From Nitrospira sp. (GTDB lineage: Bacteria; Nitrospirota; Nitrospiria; Nitrospirales; Nitrospiraceae), in contig JALHMZ010000025.1 in assembly GCA_022843785.1 (NCBI GenBank), forward strand, positions 1-39,474: a stretch of DNA of 39,474 nt, read 5' to 3'. Position 1 is the stretch's first letter, and each line of letters opens with the position of its first letter. The notes below the pieces were generated by a model that was not told the DNA's origin, did not search any database, and saw only the letters and a program-made list of their open reading frames with translations. This document shows, in pieces, positions 33,841 to 39,474 of this stretch. Both the position numbers and the translations under genes were made by a program.

Positions 33841-34049
33841 GGAAACAGAATGTGGTCGGTGCATGGTTGATGCGCTCCTGAAGCAGGGTGGAGATCTTGG
33901 TGTGCCTGATGCGAAGTCCGGTTTAGCCGGTGTGCGTAAGACGCTTGGTTTCAGAAGCGATGGCTGGAAAGGAATTAGCGGTCGAAGATGGATGGTTATT
34001 CATCGCGACTGGCTAGAGCGTGGAGGATGTGCGCCCGATCGAGGCTTGG

Positions 34050-34083
34050 CCGGAGGCGCAGGCGGTACCGCCCGCGCCTCCGG
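34050..34083. repeat. 34-base palindrome downstream of the OmpA-family gene
   Basis: CCGGAGGCGCAGGCGGT and ACCGCCCGCGCCTCCGG are complementary over 17 positions with one G-U-compatible mismatch and no spacer. It sits 16 bases beyond the stop of the minus-strand OmpA-family gene, so it may end or protect that transcript. No T-run follows on either strand. Confidence 0.65.
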
Positions 34084-34099
34084 TGGGTTGCTTCTCTTT

Positions 34100-35122
34100 C
34101 TACGGTGTGGCTGCGCTGGTTTTCGTCTGGCCGGTGATTTCATTGAGATCTTTCGGATAGAGGACGATTTCAATGCGTCGGTTGGCCGATCGCCCCTCTT
34201 CCGTGTCATTTGAGGCGTGAGGTTGCGTGTCCGCGTAGCCGACTGCGGAGAGGTGCTGGCGATCTACGCTACCCTGATCGATCAAATAGCGCACGACGGT
34301 CGTGGCTCGTGCCGTCGAGAGTTCCCAGTTCGATTTGAAGCGGCCTTTCAGTTTTGCGCTGATGGGCACATTGTCGGTGTGACCTTCGATCCGGATCTGT
34401 TTGTCCGAGACGGTCTTCAAAATATCACTGACCTGTTTCAGCACGTCCAGACCGGCCGATTTCACTTGTGCCTGGCCGGAGTCGAACAGCACTCTGTCCA
34501 CCATATTGATCGTGAGCCGGTCGCGCACTTGCTGGATGGTGATGTTGCCCTTGGCAATTTCGTCCTGGAGCGACTTCGATAACTCTTCCTGCGTTTGTGT
34601 CAGCCGCGCAATCTCTGCTTCTTTCGCTGCTTTGGCGGCCTGCTCCTGTTCAAGTTTTGCGGCCAAACGCGTCTGTTCCTGGCGCAGTTCCTCGCGCTCT
34701 TTCGCGATTGCAGCGGCCTCGGTTTCCATGGCTGCAGCCTGCTGCTGGAGCTTGGTGATTTCTTCCTGAGCAGAGGCGCTGCCGCTTGCGTGTTTCTGTT
34801 CGAGGTCCGTGATTTGGCTGCGTACGTTGGTGAGTTCGCCGTTCAATTGTTCGGAACGGGATTGGAGGTCCGCCCGTTCTTTCGCCAATGCGGCGACTTG
34901 CTCTTCGGCGGCTTTCCGTTGTGCGGCTTCCAGATCGAGAGACTCGCGCATGCCGGTGAGTTGCAGCTGCTGTTGCGCGGTCAGTTTCTTGGCTGCTTCG
35001 AGTTCAGCCAGCGCTTTCTTGTGCGTATCCGCGCTCACGCAGCCTCCGAGGGTTGCCGCGCAGAGCAGTGCCAACGCAGACATCCGGAATGACATGGTTT
35101 GATGACGTAATCGGTATCGCAT
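34100..35122 (-). CDS. OmpA-family (Pal-like) lipoprotein with long coiled coil
   Basis: A 340-residue protein from ATG 35122, with GGAGGAGA just upstream. The signal peptide ends in lipobox TLGGC (Cys28). Residues about 35-200 are a continuous coiled coil rich in Ala, Glu and Gln. The C-terminal OmpA/MotB domain (about 208-325) has LFDSGQAQVKSAG, IRIEGHTDNVPIS, LSTARATTVVRYLI and the peptidoglycan-binding end EGRSANRRIEIVL. It probably sits in the outer membrane and grips peptidoglycan, with the coil spanning the periplasm. No tol genes adjoin. Confidence 0.9.
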   Translation of the reverse strand: MRYRLRHQTMSFRMSALALLCAATLGGCVSADTHKKALAELEAAKKLTAQQQLQLTGMRESLDLEAAQRKAAEEQVAALAKERADLQSRSEQLNGELTNVRSQITDLEQKHASGSASAQEEITKLQQQAAAMETEAAAIAKEREELRQEQTRLAAKLEQEQAAKAAKEAEIARLTQTQEELSKSLQDEIAKGNITIQQVRDRLTINMVDRVLFDSGQAQVKSAGLDVLKQVSDILKTVSDKQIRIEGHTDNVPISAKLKGRFKSNWELSTARATTVVRYLIDQGSVDRQHLSAVGYADTQPHASNDTEEGRSANRRIEIVLYPKDLNEITGQTKTSAATP

Positions 35123-35415
35123 GGTCTCCTCCTATGAATGAGAGCGAATGGAACACACTGAAGAGAGCAAACTCGATGCCTAACGGCTCGCACAGCGGTT
35201 TGAAAATAACTGCTTAAATCTCATTGTGTTGATAATGGAATGATAGCCGTGCTTGAGGCTGCAACGGGAAACAGGGGGTTATGGTGCGCGCGTACTGTAG
35301 GAGGTGTCATACAGCGATGATATAGTAGCCGTGCGTTGCTCCAGCCGGCCGTTCCTGATACCTGACGGCTGACTGGAGTGGGGTATTTCAACGATGGCAT
35401 CTGGAATGATCGCGC

Positions 35416-36039
35416 ATGAATCAGGGGCGTAAAGTGCAAGGGTTAGCCGCGAAGGGCATGCCGGAATGCCGTACGATTGCGTTCAACAAGCCCTACGGCG
35501 TGTTGCCTTGTTTTACCGACTCAGGCGGGCGTCCGACCTTGGCGGACTATATCGATGTGTCGGGAGTGTATGCTGCGGGGCGGCTTGATCAGGACAGCGA
35601 AGGGCTGATGATTCTGACGTCTGATGGCACCCTTGCGCATCGGATCACTGATCCCCGGCACAAGCTTGGGAAGATCTATCTGGCACAGGTCGAGCGCGAA
35701 CCGACTGATGATGCCATGGGCCGGTTGCGAAGCGGTGTGGTGTTGAGCAGTCAGCGAACGAGACCTGCGCAAGTCCGGGTGCTCGCTGATGCGCCATTGA
35801 TACCGGACCGTCCTGTACCGATCAGGTTCCGGAAGAATGTGCCGACCGCGTGGATCGAAATCATATTGCGCGAAGGTATGAATCGGCAGGTCCGGCGCAT
35901 GACGGCTGCGGTGGGGCATCCCACGCTGCGTTTGATTCGAATCGCCATCGGGCCGATTCTGTTGGGCGATCTCCCTCCGGGAAAATGGAGAGATCTGGGG
36001 CCGGAGGAGATTGCGCAGATTGCTCGCAGGATGGAATGA
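35416..36039 (+). CDS. Pseudouridine synthase, RluE-like (no S4 domain)
   Basis: A 207-residue member of the RsuA/RluE family with AFNKPYGVL, the catalytic Asp58 in AGRLDQDSEGL and EGMNRQVRRMTAAVGHPT. It has no S4 domain, unlike RluB at 24278, which matches RluE (23S rRNA). ATG 35416 has no clear ribosome-binding site; ATG 35458 (MPECRTIAFNKP) would also keep the domain complete. The 293 bases before it (35123-35415) show nothing I can name. It converges with the heme peroxidase gene over the hairpin at 36151. Confidence 0.85.
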   Translation: MNQGRKVQGLAAKGMPECRTIAFNKPYGVLPCFTDSGGRPTLADYIDVSGVYAAGRLDQDSEGLMILTSDGTLAHRITDPRHKLGKIYLAQVEREPTDDAMGRLRSGVVLSSQRTRPAQVRVLADAPLIPDRPVPIRFRKNVPTAWIEIILREGMNRQVRRMTAAVGHPTLRLIRIAIGPILLGDLPPGKWRDLGPEEIAQIARRME

Positions 36040-36150
36040 GGGAGGGAGAAGTGAGGCCTGAGGCGCTCGCCTTGCGCGGAATGATCAATTGACGTTGCGC
36101 GAAGTCAGGCGCGTCCACTGTAGACCGGTCACATGGCGATATGTAGCGGT

Positions 36151-36177
36151 GAGGTAGGGAAGCAGGTTCCCTACCTC
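36151..36177. terminator. Hairpin between convergent genes
   Basis: GAGGTAGGGA (36151-36160) and TCCCTACCTC (36168-36177) are a perfect 10-bp stem with a seven-base loop, between the stops of the RluE-like and peroxidase genes. There is no T-run on either side, so termination by this alone is uncertain. A bidirectional transcript end is inferred from position. Confidence 0.5.
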
Positions 36178-36196
36178 GGTCACAGTGGATGCATGC

Positions 36197-37831
36197 CTAG
36201 TTGAGCGGCGGCACCACTCCCGCAAACGTCAGCATGTCGGTAATACGAAAGTCTCCGGGCGTTGCGGATGGCAGCACCGGAGTCCACCTCGGTTGCGCAG
36301 CCAAATAGGAAGAGTCATCCGCTTTCAACAGGCCGACGAACACTTCACCGACGATGCGGCCTCCGACCGGACCCAAGCGAAGCCCATCTTCCATGACTTC
36401 GGCCTCTTTCAAAATATAAAGCCACAGTGGCGTGCTTTTTTCCATGCCGAATGGCGTGAGCATTTCCATCTGCGCGGGGGTTAGCGCCGGAACGCCCATT
36501 CTCCTGGCGATCGCCTGACCTGACGGGATTCCGAAATTCACGTGGCGCATCAGATTCCGCGACGCCAACGATTGTACTCCGTCGGACGGCAGCCCCGGGG
36601 CCGGCCCACGCGAGCCGGGAAGCAGCATCACCACGCTGGACAGTTTAGAGTCGATCTTCTTGTTGGGACGGAAGTTGCCGTCGCCGAAATTGAAAAACGT
36701 TTGCCAGTCGACGAACCGACGCGCTGCGCGCTTTCCGCCGCGGAGGTCGATGGGGTCTGGGTCATTGGGGTCTTGCGTATCGTCGAAGAGGAACGCGAAA
36801 AACGGCTGTCCTCCATCCGGGCCGAAATTCAAACGATAGCTCGGGCGAATTTGCGAATGGCCGAAACGGTAGGCTGCAACTGAAAATTCGATGGGGGGTT
36901 GAGGATTCCGTAACCGCTTGTCCCGTCGACCGTCGAAGGTGTCGTATACCCGATAGTAGCGAAGTCCTTTCTGGAGAATGTCATCAAGACGCGCTTGCCC
37001 GATCGTCAGCGGCAGAAATTCGTGCACGATAATCCACTGGTAGTGCCAACGGACCTGACGTTGCGCCATCTTGAAGATCTGATCGGCCGATTTGTCTGCA
37101 TTGGCGGGATCTGTACGCAGATGGTCGACCACCGCGTTATGAAACCGCAGCATCGCCAAGTGGAACTGAGCCAGGATCACATGCTCGTCGTTTCGGCTAT
37201 CGCCGAGAATGGCGGCATTGCCGGCGCTGCGTGGAAGGTCGAATCGGACGGCTCCCTTGCGGGACACAAGCTCTGAACCGGAAATGGTTTCCACGCGTAG
37301 CTTGATGTCGCCCGAGTTGGTATCGTACAGCTCCGGAGACCCATCCGGCCCATCACCGTACACACTATCCAAATCAAATGCCGCGGTGCGAAAGTTGGTC
37401 GTACGCCCCGGGTTGCTTGATGCGAGCAATGGTGATCTCGGATCGAGCGTGATGTCATGGTCCAAGAACTGGCCGAAGAAGGTCACGCCCGCAGTCATGT
37501 TGGGATTGTCGGGATTGTTCGGGCTGAACTCGCCGGGATTAATGATCGACTGAATCGGATCGGTCAGATTATCCAGCGCGTCGATGAGCCCGCCTTTTTC
37601 ACCCAACTTCTTTGCCATGTCACGCGCCTCGTCGCTTGGCCTAGTGAAGGGCGGCAAGTCGGGGAACATCCGGGTATAGGTATTGTCCGGCGCCTGATGT
37701 CGATCCCGCATGCCGGGAAGATGCAGATTGTTTGGTCCTGAGGATTGCGCCTCAGCGACACCTGCAAGGATGCTGCAGCACAGCACTCCCGCAACACTCA
37801 GTGACGTGACGGTCTTGTGATTGAGTGACAT
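36197..37831 (-). CDS. Exported animal-type heme peroxidase
   Basis: A 544-residue protein from ATG 37831 (AGGAGGAGG upstream), with a signal peptide ending AEA near residue 28. It matches the peroxidase-cyclooxygenase superfamily: distal GQFLDHDITLD with Asp124-His125, the catalytic arginine Arg229 in AMLRFHNAVVDHL, and the proximal histidine His325 in RFGHSQIRP. The Glu that in mammalian peroxidases makes a second ester bond to heme is Phe230 here (RFHN for REHN), while the Asp equivalent remains. It probably works in the periplasm or outside. Substrate unknown. Confidence 0.9.
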   Translation of the reverse strand: MSLNHKTVTSLSVAGVLCCSILAGVAEAQSSGPNNLHLPGMRDRHQAPDNTYTRMFPDLPPFTRPSDEARDMAKKLGEKGGLIDALDNLTDPIQSIINPGEFSPNNPDNPNMTAGVTFFGQFLDHDITLDPRSPLLASSNPGRTTNFRTAAFDLDSVYGDGPDGSPELYDTNSGDIKLRVETISGSELVSRKGAVRFDLPRSAGNAAILGDSRNDEHVILAQFHLAMLRFHNAVVDHLRTDPANADKSADQIFKMAQRQVRWHYQWIIVHEFLPLTIGQARLDDILQKGLRYYRVYDTFDGRRDKRLRNPQPPIEFSVAAYRFGHSQIRPSYRLNFGPDGGQPFFAFLFDDTQDPNDPDPIDLRGGKRAARRFVDWQTFFNFGDGNFRPNKKIDSKLSSVVMLLPGSRGPAPGLPSDGVQSLASRNLMRHVNFGIPSGQAIARRMGVPALTPAQMEMLTPFGMEKSTPLWLYILKEAEVMEDGLRLGPVGGRIVGEVFVGLLKADDSSYLAAQPRWTPVLPSATPGDFRITDMLTFAGVVPPLN

Positions 37832-38126
37832 GATGCCTCCTCCTGTGGTGCGAGAACTTCTCAAGCGTTCATCGCTGCCCCCTAGATCAAGATCGGTGCC
37901 CGCGGAGCGAATGTGGCAATGAAACGAGGAGGGATGCAGTGATATCGCAGGGATGTCACGTACATGCTAAACGGTGAGATCCGGCGTTGTGCTTACGAGA
38001 GGATGCCGTCGGGTGTAGGTGTGTAGGGCGCGGTATGTATGGAACTGTTGTATGAAATAGAGAACGGAGGTACGGAAATCGCAAATCGTGTGGTCAGGAC
38101 GATAGCAAGGTCGTCCCGTGCGGACT

Positions 38127-39164
38127 TCAAAGCTCTGCCACTTCCGAAATGATCGTATGGTAGCCGCTGGCACCGGCCGGCTGCGGCCGTACGATCTCGG
38201 CGATCTGCAGCTGGCCTTTGGTATCCGTGGCCCGGACGACGGTCTGGTACTTGCCGGGTTTCGGTGGTCTCCAGGCGTAGGTCCAGATGACCCAGGAGTA
38301 GGGCGACATCGGTGTTTCAACTCCGCATTCATTCCAGGTGCGGCCGGCATCGAAACTGATCTCCACTTTGCTGATGGAATTGGGCCCGCCGAAGGCGATG
38401 CCGCGGAATTTCTGTTCCGGTCCGCGCAGCGTTTGATAGTGTCCGGGTGAGTCGATGCGCGAGAAAATTTTGATGGTCCCGTCGTCGGTCCAGCCTTTGC
38501 GCTGCCAGTAGCCTTTGTAGTCGCCGGGGTATACTTCGATTTCTGCGATCCACTTCACATTCTTGATGCCGTAGAGTCCGGGCACGATGAGACGTACCGG
38601 AAAGCCGTGTTCTCTCGTCAGCTTTTCGCCGTTCATGAGAAAGGCGAGCATCACATCGTTTTGCATCGCGCGCGTGAAGGGGATGCTGTCGTCGTAGCCG
38701 TCGATGCCGCGAAAGACGACGTCGCGCGCGGTGTCTTCATCGGCGCCGCATTCCAGCAACAGTTTCTTGAGCGAGATGCCGCGCCAGGTCGCGGTTCCCA
38801 TACTATCGCCGCCCGGTAACGTATCGATGCACATGAGTGTCGACACCTGATCGTACGAATCGCGGTTGAGCAAATCGCGCCAGCCCAATGTCATCGGGGT
38901 TTTGACGGCGCCTTTGATGTTCAGTTTCCATTGTTCGATGTTCACGTCCCGTGATGCGGAGACCGCGCCGTCTGCATAGTTGACGACATAGAATTTGGAT
39001 GTGGGTGTGAAATACGTTGTCTCGCGCGGAGGCACGGCAAACATCCGGCCGAAAATTCCACCGACGGCATCGCATCCTCCGCTCAGGCCGGCAAGAGTGC
39101 CGAGGCCCAGGCTCTTGAGGATCGTTCGGCGCTGCAAAGCGAGGAGTGTAGAGCGAATCGACAT
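38127..39164 (-). CDS. Tat-exported molybdopterin oxidoreductase (sulfite oxidase family)
   Basis: A 345-residue protein from ATG 39164. The N-terminus has a twin-arginine signal (LQRRTILKSLGLG, Arg12-Arg13), with a Cys31 after LSGG that might be lipidated. The molybdenum domain has TLMCIDTLPGG, whose Cys112 is the expected Mo ligand, then GFPVRLIVPGLYGIKNVKWI. The C-terminal dimerisation domain has ISKVEISFDAGRTW and YSWVIWTYAW. There is no heme domain, so an outside electron acceptor such as a cytochrome c is needed. Sulfite is the most likely substrate but is not proven. The gap 37832-38126 to the peroxidase gene has nothing recognisable. Confidence 0.88.
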   Translation of the reverse strand: MSIRSTLLALQRRTILKSLGLGTLAGLSGGCDAVGGIFGRMFAVPPRETTYFTPTSKFYVVNYADGAVSASRDVNIEQWKLNIKGAVKTPMTLGWRDLLNRDSYDQVSTLMCIDTLPGGDSMGTATWRGISLKKLLLECGADEDTARDVVFRGIDGYDDSIPFTRAMQNDVMLAFLMNGEKLTREHGFPVRLIVPGLYGIKNVKWIAEIEVYPGDYKGYWQRKGWTDDGTIKIFSRIDSPGHYQTLRGPEQKFRGIAFGGPNSISKVEISFDAGRTWNECGVETPMSPYSWVIWTYAWRPPKPGKYQTVVRATDTKGQLQIAEIVRPQPAGASGYHTIISEVAEL

Positions 39165-39327
39165 GGCTATAATATACACGGAAATGAGGCTTGACTCTTC
39201 TGATTTACCTTTGTTATGTTGCCACCTGTTCGATGGTTGTGCCGTTCCTGCCTGATGACCGCGCCTGACGGCGAGTCACGGTGCGGTGCCTGAGGGAAAC
39301 TACCCGAATTTATTTCGAGCGGGTCCC

Positions 39328-39356
39328 TTGACATGGGAGTTTGTGCGCTGTATAAT
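39328..39356 (+). promoter_or_regulatory. Consensus sigma70 promoter of an rRNA operon
   Basis: TTGACA (39328-39333), exactly 17 bases, and TATAAT (39351-39356): a perfect match to consensus at both boxes. It is preceded by AT-rich GAATTTATTTCG and followed by a GC-rich discriminator (GCACGGC). That combination is typical of growth-rate-controlled rRNA promoters. Confidence 0.85.
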
Positions 39357-39363
39357 GCACGGC

Positions 39364-39394
39364 TCGCATGGAGAGTGCGATCGTTCTTTGACAA
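39364..39394 (+). promoter_or_regulatory. rRNA leader with boxB-like hairpin and boxA-like antitermination site
   Basis: TCGCA (39364-39368), a seven-base loop and TGCGA (39376-39380) form a small hairpin. GTTCTTTGACAA (39383-39394) follows, resembling boxA (E. coli TGCTCTTTAACA). Such leaders bind Nus factors and let polymerase read through rRNA genes. The 16S gene is expected right of base 39474. The window shows only leader, with no recognisable 16S start. Confidence 0.7.
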
Positions 39395-39474
39395 CTGAAT
39401 AGAGGAAGTTGAGCAAGGTGTAAGGTGTATTGAAGTGGTGGCCCTTGGTCCAAATTCAGAAGTAATACCTATTT

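Noticed and set aside
33863..34213. A 116-codon plus-strand frame between the inverted-repeat element and the OmpA-family gene
   Set aside because: It crosses the 34-base palindrome and the OmpA-family 3' end, has low-complexity Gly/Ala content and no ribosome-binding site.
39395..39474. Start of 16S rRNA inside the window
   Set aside because: No 16S 5' sequence such as AGAGTTTGATC is present before the window ends.

Overview
The window reads as a piece of a Nitrospira-like bacterial chromosome (phylum Nitrospirota). This is inferred from the GC-rich coding sequence, the mix of core genes, and dispersed palindromic spacer elements of a kind I remember from Nitrospira genomes. No nitrification gene is present, so the assignment is provisional. 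The right edge runs into the leader of a ribosomal RNA operon, so the 16S gene just outside the window would settle it.

Layout. 1-3356: the 3' part of an O-methyltransferase, a small membrane protein, an exported repeat protein and a TPR/zinc-peptidase protein. 3494-7461: recG, then a two-gene unit of a coiled-coil protein and a Ppx/GppA phosphatase. 7505-11678: an accessory island. It holds a frameshifted membrane protein, a coiled-coil protein with a premature stop, and three toxin-antitoxin-like modules (MntA/HepT, nucleotidyltransferase plus small partner, HigB/HigA). These are separated by direct repeats that are diverged copies of the 3' end of the next conserved gene, a PqqD-like/methyltransferase protein at 11675-13165. 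13233-15695: cupredoxin, a charge-segregated histone-H1-like protein with a clear terminator-like hairpin, and a pentapeptide-repeat protein. 15985-20913: scpA, scpB and a large double NHL-propeller protein. 21029-27999: guaB, guaA, rluB, aspS and aroC (GMP synthesis, rRNA pseudouridylation, tRNA charging, chorismate). 28096-31506: an SH3/ComEC-like metallo-beta-lactamase protein, crcB, and an in-frame fusion of RNase HI to an ABC ATPase. 31536-35122 (minus strand): a three-gene unit (DUF2959 lipoprotein, neutral zinc metallopeptidase, FUN14-like membrane protein) and an OmpA-family lipoprotein. 35416-39164: an RluE-like pseudouridine synthase, an exported animal-type heme peroxidase and a Tat-exported molybdopterin sulfite-oxidase-family enzyme. 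39328-39394: a consensus rRNA promoter with boxB-like and boxA-like leader elements.

The most unusual items are (1) the 7.5-11.7 kb island, where small defence or stress modules appear to have accreted one after another at the 3' end of one gene, each leaving a copy of that 3' end and with no recombinase in sight, and (2) the RNase HI-ABC ATPase fusion. Two sets of non-coding elements with terminal inverted repeats (9927-10052; 15712-15924 with 33636-33840) and several intergenic inverted repeats add a further layer of repeat structure. All functional calls come from reading translated sequence and remembered family features; no database search was possible.
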